The notes: a model not told the origin generated them from the sequence alone. Counted from the first letter of the stretch, positions 1 to 14,963 are shown. The stretch: 64,000 bases of DNA from Phoronis australis (GCA_002633005.1 NMRA01000056.1:319165-383164); one strand, 5' to 3'. Numbers and translations are program-made.

Positions 1-3000
1 CATTAGTGCATCGAAATGCATTGCAACTGTAGTACCAACTGACACAGTTACAGTGTTCTAAACAACAGAAAATTCAAACTGGACTTGAATTTCAAAATTC
101 ATGTTCGTGTGTTCAAAAGTCAATGTCTATACTGTGTGGAGTTTGAACGTTAAGTATTGAAATAAATGCACTGAACTGGTACCAAAAATCCAAAACGTGC
201 TAATTTGCTTAGAAAATGGCTAATCTCCCAATATTTCAAACTCGCTGCTCAGGTTTTTAAACTCGATGCAAGTGAGCCAAACTCGACACTGCAAAATTCA
301 AAACTCGACGTAGTGACGAGTCAAAGCAGGTTGTGGAGAACACTGCAGTTAGTTGCCGTGGCAGCATTATGCCCACCTTGAATTTATCCTTGAATATGCC
401 AGAAAAAATTGTAAATAGAACTATTGTTTGTGTGTTACTAGTTTGTCATGTGTGGTATGATTACAACAAATCTGACAAACTGCCGTATTGATGACAAAGG
501 GACTTGCCAATAATAGACTGCATGTGTCACAGATCCTCCGCGAATTAAACTGAGAGTCGTGGGCGACGGAAAATAGATGACTGAGATTTGTTGGCGACCA
601 GCAATGACAAAACACTAGACTTAATTATTGATAACAAGCTTATGGTTAATCAAGTGTTTGTTTTTTGGCCAGTAAACTTTTTCATTTGAAATTGGATTAT
701 ACGCTTCTATGAACTCATCCACCAGGATTAATTGTTTTGAATGAGCTTATGCCTCTGCTAAATATGATCATGTGTTACGAGTCCTTTCGTTTCACTAATT
801 TCAGCTTTAAGCGCTGGCATAGTTTCTATTGGCCACGGACCACCATCGGAGTTAACCACCACACACGCAGCACGCTGTTCTAGAGAGACTCTGGGATGTG
901 ACATTTGACCCCTCTGTAATAGTGGCCAGTCTTTTAAGTCTTTGATGTGCGGCATAATGAAATTATTGTACGCCATCGGAGCAATTAGACCCAAGATAAA
1001 AACAACAGTTTTCCATTATTGTCATCCGGATAATGAACCTGTTATATGCAGATGGGACTTAGGTCAACCTGTTGACTTGTAGATGGTTCCCGAGTTCATA
1101 TCAAAGCCGGTGTTATTTTTGACTAACCTCATTTTTTACTAATCATCAAAAAATATTGTTGTGACTGTTCCGTGTAATAAATCGGATGAGCAGTTGATTT
1201 GACAGATTACGACCATGATGTTGAGGTTGTGAAGTGAACAGCACTAGATGATATAACGAGGTTTGACGCTTGCACTGGTGGAAGTAATCTAATTAGTGTG
1301 CAGGTAAATTGATTAGCACGCATGTGAGACACAGTTCAGGTGTCTCCTGACTCCCTGAACTTAGCCTTGTGGTCTGGCCAGAGGTTGTTTGCTACTGATC
1401 ATTTGGTATTGTTTTGAGTCAACATAGTGTTGGGGCGTCTGGAGTATTCTTGTTCCTGAAGCGATGCTCTGAAATTAAAAGCTCTGTTTATGTGTGCATG
1501 GTGCATGGCCGAAGGGCGATGTTTTTGCCCTTGTTTTAGTTATCTTTACCTATGCTTCAGAGAATATTACCTATCAGGGGCACTGTTTCTTTCAGTTCAT
1601 TTGAAGTATCTGCCACTAGGTAAACAGCATGTTGGATATTACATTGGCTGTCACCCCTTGAGAGCTGCTCCATAATGTCCTTTAAAGAACTGAAGATGAA
1701 AATTGTCAACATGCAGTGTATGAATGAAAAACAAACTTTCAGGTATAGAATTGGATAACACAATAGAAAACTAGTCTTACGAATTCAAGAAACTAGGAGT
1801 AATTCCTCCTGTACAATAACACCGGACAAGTAAAATTTTATTTTCTCTTGTTTTCACGTCCTGCATGTTTTCTACTGCCAGGCACTGTTTTGAAAAAAAT
1901 GACTGGGGATAGTCCCAACAATGCTAGAAGACCTTGAAAAATGAAAATTGTCCAGTATTGGAAAGCAACAGACCGGAAATTTGAGGTTAAAACATGTGAT
2001 CTGCCCTGTCTGCACCGCACTTTGGCTGAGAGTAAAAATGTAGAATTCACAAACTGGGTATAGGTATTAGTATTTTTAGTGTATTTACTCAAAAAATCTC
2101 CAGTTTAAAGATAATGAAAAAGTAAACTATTTTCCTCAAGTTCGGAACTTGTACCAAATTTTAGAAATTGATCTTCCCAAATTCAAGAATTATATGATCA
2201 AAAACAAACGAACATTCATCTGGATTTCATTGCCAACAGTATTTTGGACATTATTTGAATTGCCAAGTCTATTTTTTGACACTTTGTCCAATATTTGAGA
2301 TATAAATATGATAAACACCGAAATCGAAATTGAATGCAACAATATGTGACTGCCATCTTTGTCATCCATCATCCATTGGCTCTTTTTGCTTCATCCCCGA
2401 AACTCCTGTATGGATTTTCGTGAAATTTTGCGGACATGTTCTTATGGATGGAACGACACGAGCGAATTTGCGAATTTGCGTATGGGTTGGAGTACTGATG
2501 TGCCCCTAAAGAGGGATTTTGTGAGGATACTGGACTGTTTTGGACAGCTAAGTACAAGGAAATGCAGATTAAAGAAGGAAACATTCTTGTGTTTCCAAAA
2601 GTGAGACCAGTGCAAGTGAGAAGAAACCCGGATATTTAACTTGACTCAGAGAACCCCCCCTCCCCTGGGTGTGCCAGGCTGACATTTGTGCAGTGATAAA
2701 GGTCAGCTCTAGGTACATTGTTGCTGCTGCTAACAGAATCTGAAAATGCTTCAAGAAAAAGATTTACGTGATTAGTCATTTATAAATGTCTTTCCAAGAA
2801 CTGTTTGTTAGGATGTACAGATCAAGTGGGTATGTCGCCTCGCTATCGTCTTAATGGTATTGTTTCAAACGAGCATCGTGGTGGAAAAGATGGAAATTAA
2901 TTGGAAAATCAATTAATCTGGACCTGTTTATGTCAGAACCAATAATCGCAAAGGCACTGGCATGTTATTAGTCCAATGAACTGGCTTCGAGAACTCCTTT

Positions 3001-5922
3001 TAACGTAAAACTCCTTGCAGATACCTTTATTTTTAGAACTTAACCAATTGGTTTTAAACATTGCTTTTTATACATTTCCTGCTTAAAGTGATTCGACACA
3101 GTTTGCCAAAAAGCTGTTTTACGACATTGGCTAACTTATAGTACCTTTGAATATCTGTTATGTTTTATTTCAACTGATATATTATTTTATTTGAAACGTG
3201 TTAAGTTCTTTGTTTTGGCGACTAAAACAAAAAACACATTTTTGCAGATGTGTAGTTTCAAAGACCAAAATACAAAATATGAAAAAATTTAGAAAATAAA
3301 CAAGAAGCTACATCATTGGAATAAAACTTAAAACTGGTCGATCATTAATTAGGTACTATCTGTTGGGAAAATATCAGAACATAAAATTTCATCCATCCAC
3401 CCTGTTATCTTAAATAGGTGAGATTTTCCTCTACTTTAATATAGTTCAATTATGAATATAATCCTCACTAACCCTCTCTAATATATTTATTCAACTAAGT
3501 TATTCAACCAAATCTGCATTCCGTTTTCCACTAGAATTTCCAACCGAAAGTCCAGAAATATTGCTAGAAACGAGTACATTTTTAGAGAAGTGATTTTTGT
3601 CTGACCTGAGGCCATTAAGATGATGTAGAAAAACGTCCCAATTCTGGTTTGCAATATTTTCTACTTATGGTCCTACTGAAACCGGATAATTCTCAACTAC
3701 CTTTCAAGCACCACATTGTATCAAGCCTTGTAGCAGCCAAGTAATCAGTTGCTTTGTTGAAATAAAAGGTGACAAATTACCTGAGGTTTATTAACGAGTT
3801 TTTGATAAGCTGCCTCCCAGGTGGAATGAGATTACAGGTAGAGCTATGTATTATCGGGCGTCAAGTGTAAACATCGCCTCAGATACACGATTTGTAACCT
3901 GTTTGTGTTCGCCCTTTCAACTCCCTCGCCGGTCATCTGCGATAAAAATGATGTCAAAGCAGGTAATTAGTTCCCTGCGCTAATTATGTTTTGTTGTTGT
4001 TTTGCTTGGAATTCCAGTAGGTGTTTCTTGTTCTTTGAATGCTATTCAGGAATTTGGTCAAGGAGAAAACGTCAAACCTTCTTTAAGGGTGTGTGTGTAA
4101 AGGAGGCGCAAACTGGTAATCGAGTAACATTCCTCGTGGAAGTATTCTATTGCCTTGTTGTCTTGGAGTTGCTAGCGATAATAACTGATATGATCAGCGG
4201 ATTGCAAAATACTCAGCGTGACCGTAAGTTGTGGGTGAAGTTTTATAGAAGGTCAAGTATCAATACATTGTTTTTCCAAAACTGTTATTAAACAGCTGCA
4301 TCGTTTTTATTATACGGGTTTTTGAAACCAGTTTTACTTGTTAGCTGCCTTGTATGCAGATTATATTCTTAAACATTTTGAAACGACCATAACCGTAAAA
4401 AAGTTCGTTATGACAATATTACGGTTTATTAACTTAAAAAAAATCTTCAGGGGACTGATAAGTGTTGCAATAGGGAAGTTGATCATGTTCTTTTTATTTG
4501 GTTAAGGTAAAGTTCTCTTTTTTGAACTCTCAAGAGTACTGTTTTCTGACTTTGTGGGGTTATTTGTGAGTTTAAAATAAATAAGAATATTTGGCTGTGT
4601 CAGCTACTATACCTTAATGGTGCCTCATAAGAAAAGGGGGTTCAAATCTTCAGTTTGCACTTTCTTGAGAAAAAAACAGCTAAAAGGATGAATAATTTTT
4701 GATGGTCATAATATTAGAGCATTGGTAATCTCTTGTTGTAGTAGGTAAATTGGAAGCTGTTGACTTTGATAATTCAACTCAATCAAATTACTCACAAAAT
4801 TGCAAGTTAAGAGAGTAGTTTCTTAAAAGGTTGTCCAATTTCATCGAAATCTGTCAAAGTTTTTGCAAAAATCCAGAAAGAAAACCGGTGAAAAATCGCA
4901 CTAAACTATTTGGAATTTTGCCCGAAAATTTTGCTACAAAATTTCGTCAAATTTTGATGTGAAGAAATGCTATTAAAGCATGAGAGGGGCTTCTCTGTCA
5001 CGCGTTTACACCTACACAGTGAGTCTGACTGCTCTGTTAAACTGGTTTCCACGAAGACCTGTGATCAGTCAACGTCCGCTGATGTTTACACTTCTCGTGG
5101 ATGGTGTAGGCACAAAAGTATACCTGTCCTATATCGATTCTGTCTGGGGGCACTACAGTTCATTCAAGTTAGTCAGTGGCACTGTACTGCTTTCCTGTAT
5201 CGCCATGATTTAAGTCTTACCTGGAAGCTGACAAGTCAAGTAGGAGTCAGTAGGTTAGTGTAGGGTTGTGCTGTTACTATCAATCAAACAGGCCTCGAGA
5301 TAGTCTGGAAATGGCGCTATACCCCCATTGGTAATTGGTGCTCTCGGCATTGAATAAAAAGCTTGTCCATTGTCCCTCACTCTTACCATAATTGCCTCTC
5401 AATGTTGTTATCATTGTTCCGCATGTGATAACATTGGCAAGGTCACCATCATGTTCACCACCACATTCTTCAACACCATTGGGTTGTTCACCATCACCAG
5501 TGTTCATTGTCATGTTCATCATGCTTGTCATCACAGTCGGTGTTGTCACCCAGCTATGTTGTCATGGCTGTCAGCGTCACCATAACGACAATGCTGACAA
5601 TAGGCCCACCTTGTGCAGTAGTTATACCGTTGTCTTGTACCACGTTCACTCCAAGCAGTTGTAACTTTTAAATCGATTTAAAGGTTTTAACTCTGTCTGC
5701 ACACTTCAAAACTGGTTTTATATGTTATAACCATATCGCGTTTATTAGAGGTTATAGCCATAACTGGATGTGAAAAATTTATAACTCAGTAGGTGACACT
5801 GGTGTCAAATCGTGTTGGAAATAATGGCAAACTAAAGCATTGGTATAACTAAAACCATGAACTAGGGTTACGGTACATTTGTTTGTGTCGATGGTAACCA
5901 TTACATAGCAATTAAAACTATT

Positions 5923-5964
5923 GAAGAGTTACAACCAAAGAGTTACAACCGAAGAATTACAACC
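5923..5964. repeat. Three 14-bp tandem units
   Basis: Three consecutive units of the form GAAGAGTTACAACC, at 5923-5936, 5937-5950 and 5951-5964, differ at one or two positions. It is a small minisatellite with no evident function. Confidence 0.8.
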
Positions 5965-8900
5965 GGGTTTAGTTTGCATGACCATAGCTTACAGTTCCTA
6001 TTGCTGTACCAATTTGACTTTTTAAAACCCTTTTCTGTGATTTGAAAATTTGTCTATTACAACTTAGGGATATAGATTTTGTACAAACACCTTAATATGC
6101 AATTCATGTCATTCATCCCGTGATGTGACCAACATATGTGATGTGTAAAAATGTTAATAATTCGTACTTTGCATTTTTCTACTGAAACCTGAAGAAGTTA
6201 CCGGGTGACATGTACCTTAATTAGGTTCACCTGACCAGGTTGGATTCTGATTTGTTAATTAGATTGCAACTGGACGTTGACATCTCCGACAAATCGGTCA
6301 ACTTTTAATTAACTGACGGTGTTTACTGAAATCCTAAAGGTTCACCTGCGTTATGGCCAGTAATGAATTCTTAGAAGGTTCGAATTCTTTGAAGCTATGA
6401 AAACGAGACCGTTCAGAATGAATGAGTGTAGAACATATGCTGCGTAGAAACACGTGGTGACTTGGCTTTGAGAAATTGGTGTTTGCCTTTCGGCTGCCAG
6501 TTCTATCGGGCGAACGGAGGCAATTGTTGGAAGATCGTCAAGTGCGAGGTGACATTTTATCTCCGAGATCAAAGTTATGGCGATTAGCATTTCTCGAGCA
6601 GTGACATTAAAATAGAACTTGAACAACAAGATAAAGCCCTCTTTGACATTTTCTAGTTCATATACATTAGGCCCTGTTTGCATGGTACATGCACTGTGTA
6701 AAGTACAGTTCAATGTACGTTAAAAACAATGGCTGAGTGTTAAACAAACCAAGGCCATTGACTCCCTAATCCAAGTGGTTTTAAATCTCTAATTCGACTG
6801 GAATGCTGCGGTGATTGGAAACACTGAGAAACTAGAGTTACAAGGATTGCAGTGACGTCAAAGCTCGAACAGCAATTGAAAGTACTTTGCTAAAACGCAG
6901 TTCTGTTGAAATTTGTTTCTGACATGCAGCTGCTGTGTTTTGTATGAAAGTAAATTGTGAAGCAGTGCGTTGTAACAGCTATATCTGCCATAGAAGTTAT
7001 GTCTTGGTTGTGGAAATGAAGACAAGCCGATGGTTTATATTGGTGATGTACGTAATCGCCGCGTTTTGTTTGGAAACTTTATAATGTTCAATGACCTGTC
7101 TATGCACTATCAGTCTTTCTGCAATTGTGCTTGTCAATACTTCACTTTGATGAAAAAATGTGTTGTTTCAAAAATGCCATCAGCAACTGTCAGTCAATGT
7201 CCGCTGATTCTTTGAAAAACATTTAGATTTAACTGCCCTGGAAATGGAACATATTTTTTACTTTCGATATGCGATATGCGCTGTCTAAATTGATTATCTT
7301 TGAAGTTAGTACTTTTTTACCCTTTAACCTCACTCACAGTTGGAACACTCATTGGCAACAAAGGGTTCAGCCCCTTCTCTCCCTTGCTCTGCCAGCCTAA
7401 GCATCTGGGCCCCTAACACTGTATATCAATAACACCAGTTGTGTGAATGAACTCTCCACTCAGCTCCTGGTTTGCTGGCTGTCCAATCACATGGTCAATG
7501 ACGTAGGTTGCCAGCCCTACAGTTGGCTATATGGACTTGTTCGCCTGAGTGTTGCTTAGAGGTTAGTGTTAATGCTGGTGAGCAAGTCGACTGTCGCATT
7601 CTCTCAGCATGAGGGTACATGTTACTGAGGAAATTGACTTGACTGACATTCTATGCGAATTCATGGAGAACACTCTAAGGATTTATGAAGATGTGTTGAG
7701 AGCTAGAAGAAGGTTGGCTGGTTTTTCTCTATTTTAGGCAGATTTGGATTTTTATTTTTCCTAGGTTTACGTTATTACACCATGAGCCATTTTTCGACAA
7801 CAACCTGGAAAGATAGATAAGTTTGTGAGTACAAATTTTTAGCAAAGCGTTAAGATTTGTGCAGTAATAGGATTCTGGTGCACTTGAAAATTTAAGGTAA
7901 GCTGTGTATTTGGTGCGATTGATTTAAATAACTCGTTCTTATTTGTCAGTGAAATCTTGAATTGATTTCTGCTGATGTTGTATCTCATCCTGCTGTCGAC
8001 CCGTTATTGCTGTCATAAGTTACGTCAGTTTTAGGCGTAAAATAATTATTGCAATACATTGTGCATTCATGGAGTTATTGAAGTCACCAGTTCATTCACC
8101 TTAACGACACAATTTCATTTTGTTGGCTTCTGCTGTTGTGCCACTTCTGTGGACAATTGTTCATTGGTTGTGGCCTGTAGGCGGAGCTACCGTGCAAAGG
8201 GTGTTTATTAAAACATTGATTGACTTCTGGATGTAGATTGTCAAACTTATTGGAATAGCACGTGTGTCGTGTCGTCCTGGATAAAATTTAAACTGATATT
8301 AATTGAAAAGGATTCTGTCATTTTTTATGTTTTCTTCTCAGATACAATAGATGAAATTGTTGTTCATTTTATGAATGATTACCACTCTGGGTTATTACTC
8401 GTTTGAATCTTCAGCTAGTGTGACTAGTTTAACAAAGCATTTTGGAAATTTCAACATATTTCAGACTCTAGTCTAGTAGCTCAAGTCTTGTTCATTTCTC
8501 CCGGAGCTCTTCTGGGAATCCCTGTCATTTTCTGCTCATGCCCTAGGAGTCAGTTGAAAAGTGATGATTAAACATTAACACATGGATGGCACTGTCACCA
8601 ACGAGGCGGTAATTAATTAGTGATTGAGATATTATTAAGGTTGGCCAAGGCATTAGTCAAACGTACGCTGATGATATCATAATGCATTCTATGACAAGTT
8701 ACCGTTTCCTTTTGTTCCTGAAATATCAGAGTTTCAACAGAAGTTGTAGGAGTTGTTGAATTTTTTCATGTTTGCCGAGCTGTTGCATTGTTGTAGGGAG
8801 GATGGTTTTTTGTTGTATTGCTTTAACTGAGCCAGTGTTTTGGTTCGCATGCACCAAGTTCTGGGATATATTTGAACGGTGTACATTGCTTTTCGTCATA

Positions 8901-9639
8901 AAGTGGAGAGAGGTAAATTGAGCAACTCGCATGATTATGGTGCCGTGAACAATAATATTTTGAAAGTAATGGGGGAATGAAATTTTGAAGTTTACTCATT
9001 CTTGTTCCATTTTAAAGATCACATGGGCAACCATTAATATCGTGCACAAATGTTCTTTTTTGATTTTAAAATGACTTTGGCAGTTGAGTTTTACTGCAAA
9101 ACATTTAAAAAAGATGTCACTGATTGCTGTAGTTATTTTGGCGTGGCAGTGGCGTCTCCTATACTTCTACAACCTTTACAGGCTACAAACCAGTTTTGTT
9201 TGTTTATGCGTGGAGCACACACTGATAGTTGGGCATGTGTTGCCCAATGCTAGTAAAGAAAACAATTACCATATCTATGTACTTGGGCTGGATTCTTGAA
9301 TTTGTTTACACTGAGCAAAGACAACATGGCTGATGAAACCATGGATTAATGTGAAACCATCTATTATTGTGATAGTCGTGATGATGACGTTGAGAAATGA
9401 TTGCCCCAACTGTGGAAAACATTGGGTCATAACTGACCTCTGGTTGACAGGTTTTTGTGGTTGTTTTACTTAGGCAGGCACGCAGGCACGCATGTACAGT
9501 TATCAACAGGGATTGCTGTACTCAGTTTAGCAAATACAAAATGATTGCTTCTTTGGCTATTTAGCTATCAGTAACCCAAGGAGTGGAAGTTAGTTATGTC
9601 AAACTTTTCATCGAAATTTATTGTTGGTTTGTAGTGTGC

Positions 9640-9937
9640 AGTTTGTCATATAAGGACTGACATCTGGTGAAAATTTGATGAAGCAATCGGACAAGTTATA
9701 CTGGTTTTCCATTACGACGGCTAATTCTCTTAAGACAAAAGTGGTCGCTAATAACTATTGGTGCGGCAAAGTTTTAATTACAGAATGGTTTTGCCACCTT
9801 ACTAACTTACCCGTTAATTCCCTTTCATTCTCGGTCGTGAAGGAAAACTTCTCTGCCGATGAATTCAGCTTCTGCCCAGCCGTTGTGACCGGGGAAATGC
9901 AGGTCATTTTGTTTGGATACTTTTGACTGTACTACTG
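9640..9937. mobile_element. Degenerate Tc1/mariner-like non-autonomous element, copy 1
   Basis: The interval from about 9750 to 9930 is clearly similar to 26625-26814, sharing blocks such as GCCACCTTACTAACTT and TGCCCAGCCGTTGTGAC with substitutions. The right end (GATACTTTTGACTGTACTA) resembles the right end of the second copy. There is no coding capacity. The left border is uncertain. The class call rests on the termini of the better-kept copy at 26554. Confidence 0.45.
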
Positions 9938-11387
9938 GTTTTGTGGTTTTGAAAATGAACAAATGGCAATTTCGGCAATCGCTTTTGTGTGAAATAATTA
10001 CTGTGTATATACCGTGTATAAAATGTATGATAATTGTTTGGCAGGAGGTCCAAATAGATGCCTTGGTCAGGACAAGAAATTTTTCAGAGTCTGCGTTATA
10101 GTTTCACTGAAAGAGTGAGAAAAGCTACAATGACAGTGAACACATGGTGCCCCCTTTTGACGAAAAATCTATGTTCATGAATCTGAGCCCGTTGTATGCA
10201 TCATAATCCTTTTTTCCTTGTACTGGTTATCTTTTTAATTACATGTACAGTATTGACGCTGCTGTTTCATTTAAGGCGTGCTTTTAAAAACCAATCACGT
10301 GTTTTTTTTTTACAGTGACTGTCAACCTCCTTAATTGATGCCCCGTGTCTCGTTTAAAATAGATTTGGCAATATTTCTGTTTTATAATTGTAATCGTTTT
10401 TCTCGGTACTAGTGATCCTCTTACTAGATTGTTTAAACCTTGTTTTTGAATTTGAATGGTTTTTGGATGATTTTTTTTTCATTGTGTTGTGTTATTGATT
10501 GAATTTTCACTTTTTTACTCTTGAGTTAAGAGCTTTATGTTTGCTACCATGGTTTCGATAGTAATAAGCCAGTCATGCTACATCAATGCAGTAATTTCGG
10601 TAATTTGGTAATTTCGTGTTGCTGCCAATTAAGTGTAAAGGTGCCTCCACAAGCTCACCTTATTGTGTATTCTGTTGCCATGGAGACAGTTGTCATGTTG
10701 AATTAGCCAGTTTTAGGGAACACCCTTGTTTTTTTTGCGGCTCCAACCAACTAGATCAGTTTGTGTTGTCTGGTTTGGCCTGTGCACCATCCTGCGTGAA
10801 CACGGCTGTCAGCCAGCCAGCCAGCCAGCGCCAGCTATTATCTGAGTGCACATTTTTTGGGCAAAATTAGCCAATTAACTGGTATGGCTCCTTGTCTTCA
10901 AAGGGGTTTGGAGATTACCCCCAGACTGTGTGGAGCATCTTGGCTTGTTAATGTTGTCTTTGTTGTCTCTGCACTGCCTTTTATGATATCTTGGCCAGTT
11001 ATTTATTGTTCTTAATGGGAATGGTGCTGACTGCTTGCTTTACATTACTCTTTTATTTATGTAATGAATTCCTTTCTTTTAGCACTGACAGAAGGGACAG
11101 CCTTGTATTGACTAGGTTGCGTATGTTCATCTACCTGTAGAAATATATCACTGGGTGCTGTTTTTTTCCCAGCCAGCGACTGCCAATGCTTCTTAGCGGT
11201 TGGGATTCAAATAGGCAGTTGCCGCAACGTTTTTACCAGTTCCAAAAGTTTTGTGCAGGCAATGCCCGCAAGTTAGTTGAGAAATTGTTATTAGTTAGTG
11301 AATTTTATCATTCCTTTCTGCTGCTACCAAGTGAGCATTATCTAATGGTTCTGTTCTGTTGACATACAGTTACTTTTCAACACACAG

Positions 11388-11426
11388 TACGGAATTCTAG
11401 AATGATAGCGGAATTCTAGAATGATA
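11388..11426. repeat. Short direct repeat
   Basis: The sequence GCGGAATTCTAGAATGATA or a near match occurs twice in immediate succession. It is probably a slippage duplication without functional meaning. Confidence 0.6.
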
Positions 11427-13556
11427 CCTCATTGATGGGTTTGCTGAGCTGGGGGTCTTTCCAATCCTGTTACAGCCTCTTAAGCCCTGTCTGCCTTAAA
11501 AGGATTGCTAATGAATCCCGGGATTTCATTAGCCTACTCATGAAAAGCAAGACACTAATGTCTAACTAATCGCTAATTGTCAACAAAGATGTTGGATCAC
11601 TGGACATAGAATACTATGCCAGCTTTGATCTTTTCAATTAGCCAATGTACACAGAGATACCAGGATGTTACTGTAACCTCCCGTAAATTACATAATCTTC
11701 TTTTCAATAATGACTTTCCTTGGGAAAAACAGGTTTCAATGTCTTTTACGTCAAACAAATCTAAAGTGGGCTTAATTCCAAGCCTAAAGCACCACTTTTT
11801 AGGTTTCCCTTTGATGAGCTGATCTCAGGCTGAACTCTGTGGCCTTTGAACAATGCGGTTTTCCTTAGACGTCATCCGTCTGAGAATGCATTTAGCAAAA
11901 TTCCCTAGTGTTAAGAGATCTGCAGCCGGTATTGAATATAAAGGACAGTCCTGTTCCCATGGTTCCACACCTGTCCTTTGTGTTAGAGCATCTGTGTGTA
12001 TTCTGCTAGTTACAATTAATTTCTGAAATCTGACTTACCTTTGCACAACCCGCCGTCGTTGACATGTGTTTAGGAATTTTTCGGAATACGGGGCCCATTA
12101 GCTTGTTTTTGGTGCCAGAATTTCAACTTTTGAGGGTTTCTGGTGGTTTCTGAAATGGGCAGTATCAGATATTTAGGTGATTGCTTTGTACATGTTTTTA
12201 AAGAATATAGCTTACGTAATTGTTTCCATGGTAGCTTTTTACTGCCTGCTGCACCAACATGGCGCAGGTATTTTCTGTTTAACTATGTATATGCCACGCA
12301 GGAAGGGTAACTCTCTGGCATTTATTTGGAGTACAGTAGACTGGCCTCAAAATTCATATGCTGATGGTACCCCAAAAATCTCTACTAGCTAGGTGGCAAG
12401 TTTGGATAACGTGGACAAAAATCAACAAGCACAAGTTATTATGCGAAATTGTCCACATGTTCTGGATGGGAGTTTGTGCTGAGATGGTATTGGCTTTGAT
12501 GGTTATAGACTAGTTGGCTCTCTATTTGTATTAAATACAAATTATCACTGTGTAATATCACAGCTGGTGTGCCTGAGCTCCAAGTCTATGTTTGTGTTTC
12601 ATTAAACCATTTGGCAAGTTGACAAAAAATTAGCGCCACTGCTGTGCAGTTTTAAGGCAGTAAAATGGAGCGTTAGAAATCGATAAGATTGTTGATGGTA
12701 TCGGTGATGATTCTTCTCATTAGTCATTTTCTAGTTTCTCACCAGGTGGTGATTGTTTATGGCATATTGATATTGACGTGGTAATCTAACAGCCAATCAA
12801 TCACTTAATTTCACTACAACATCCCGAGCGTAGGAAGCTAGGAAGCATTTTATCGTATAGACAATTTATCTGCGGTGGCCCTCGCTACTGTTTATTGTTC
12901 ATTTTTTCCAGGTAAGAGGGCAGTTATTTTTTCTAAAGATGCCTGGTTCAAAAATTAAAATTAAATTAGGCTGGCATAAAAATCTCAATTCCAAACGCAG
13001 TTATCTTGGAGGTATGAAATTGAGTTGAAAAGGATAACATTTGGTCATTAAGAATGTGATATACCATTTTTCCATTACAGAGAATTAAATTCTTAAAATT
13101 ATTTATTTTCCACTATGTGGAGAATTGACATGTATGGTAACCTTGTTTTTGATAGTCCACCCATGTGTTACCAGTAAATGGCCAAAGTCAAAGACCTTGG
13201 TAATTCTCAGAACTTGTCTACCCACCTGGGTTAGCCAGTGGTCACAAGCCCAGAAAAGTAATTCATTAACCACGACCTGAATTCCAAGGTTTTTTCACCA
13301 GCCATAGGAAGCTGCCCCTGAACATATGCAGTTACAGTGACTCATTGCACTAGATATTTATTTGAACTTGGTGAACTGTACATAAGATATTCGTAGCTTA
13401 TGAGAATTTTAAACGTTTGGTATATTGCATCAGGCGCGTGTTCCATTTTTGTCTCGAAATTGTTCACAAAGTATGAAACAATAAATCCAAACTTTTGAAA
13501 GCCGTCCTAATGTGTTCTTATCATGGCTCTTACTTTAGTTTGCTCAAAGACTATGG

Positions 13557-13722
13557 CAATGGCAGATTTAGGGGAGTGGGGCAAGGGGGTCGTGCCCCCC
13601 CCCCATAGTCTGCCAGATTCCATTTGGCAGTTCAGGAATATGAATGTCTGACTGGCAAAATCCTAGCTAATAGTCTGCCCTGGTCCCCTTCCCCCTATCT
13701 CAAAATCCTGGATCCACCCCTG
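13557..13722 (-). mobile_element. hAT-like short inverted-repeat element, copy 1
   Basis: This 166-bp non-coding element is read on the - strand. It begins CAGGGGTGGATCCAGG and ends with CTAAATCTGCCATTG. The same element occurs on the + strand at 46248-46412 and 48088-48249, with shared interior blocks such as AACTGCCAAATGGAAT. Its termini are imperfect inverted repeats (CAGGGGCGGATCCAG against CAGTGGCGGATTTAG). CAG-type termini of this kind are typical of hAT transposons. There is no transposase, so it must depend on an autonomous relative. Flanking target-site duplication is not clear for this copy. Confidence 0.7.
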
Positions 13723-14690
13723 TGATGGGTAGCTGGTAAGCGTGCGAAAGGAAAGTATCTCATGGTGATAATTTTCATCACTGGTCTCGGATTTTTGCAC
13801 TGGTCTTTAAGTTGTCGTGCAAAATTGAACCAGAGACCGGTCTTCAAAGCTCCATTCACAGTGTTAAATCAAGACTCATGTATGTCAAAACATGGTTTAT
13901 TTTTACATTCAAATAGAAGTAGCAATATGATAAAAATACTAGAAAAATACAAATGGTGATATTTTGTACTGGGAAGGTGATCTGTCAAAAGTACAACGCG
14001 AGCTGATGAATGCAGTTCACTTTTGCTTATTAAATGTTCTTGTGTGATCATGTGTTAGAGAACAGATGATCAAACGCTAGGCTACCACTGACATGGGTTG
14101 TCTGTCGCCTATGTCTTCGCTAAACTGCCCAGGCGTGAAAATGCACCCTGTCATAAGATTGGACTTCATTGACCGTGGTTTCCATGATTGACGGTTCTAG
14201 CGTTAACTTGTTTTATTCTATTTTATGTTCATAAGTCATTGTTTGGCTGTTCATACTATGATGACGTATTGTGCTTTGATGGGTATACAATGGTTCAAAG
14301 GCAAAATCGTGACATTGAGCCATAATTAAACTCCTTCATTTTTTAGGAGGAGGCTGTTTGTAATGCTGACGTAAGTCTTGCGCTGCGGTGAGAAGAGTGT
14401 TACGTTCATTTCTGTCTCGCAGGCACTCGGAGTCATACACTGTCCTTGTTTTTTCCAGATCAAGGCGAGGGTCATCGCACCAAACGCCTACACAACCAAA
14501 CTCACCCAGGAAAACAGGTGAGTTCACAACGTGCCAATAGGTGACAGCAGCCAGCGTAGAATTTAAAACCTCGGTGTGAAGTTTCATACTCATCCATGCA
14601 CATGTTGGTCCAGACTTTGATGTGGTCAGTGCCAAGCTAGGACATTGAACTATTCAGATCAGGAACTAGTGTACTTTTTGAGGTGACAGA

Positions 14691-14963
14691 CATGTGCGTA
14701 CCTAGCCTAAACAGTGGGGGGCTCGAATTTTTGAGAATGTGGACCTTTTACTAAAAAAAGAAAGGAAACAATGTGGACTTTTTATTAAAAAAACGGTGTA
14801 CGTTCAGAGCTATGAATTGTGCATTCCCTGAATTTTAGTTGTTCCTGCCTTTTTAGTGGTCGGCTACTTTTTTGGGAATTTTCGTTTCTCTGAGGCGGAC
14901 CTTTTTGCCCACTTTGCCAAATGGGGGCGGGGACTCTAGAATGAGCCTATGGGTGCGCGCATG
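14691..14963 (-). mobile_element. CATGCGCGCACC-terminus element, copy 1
   Basis: This 273-bp non-coding element starts CATGTGCGTACCTAGCC and ends GGGTGCGCGCATG, which are imperfect inverted repeats. Its interior (GGGGGGCTCGAATTTTTGA, GGACCTTTTTGCCCACTTTG) matches two further copies at 21139-21401 and 46709-46949 in the opposite orientation. The superfamily is not recognised. Confidence 0.7.

Noticed and set aside
3986-4291. A 101-codon + strand frame
   Set aside because: Cysteine- and phenylalanine-rich start typical of T-rich DNA; no family resemblance.
5440-5560. CAC/CAT-rich stretch as a coding repeat
   Set aside because: Simple-sequence bias gives open frames on both strands; no flanking exon signals.
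6351-6713. A 120-codon - strand frame
   Set aside because: No recognisable motif, no splice partners, and a length expected by chance in 64 kb.
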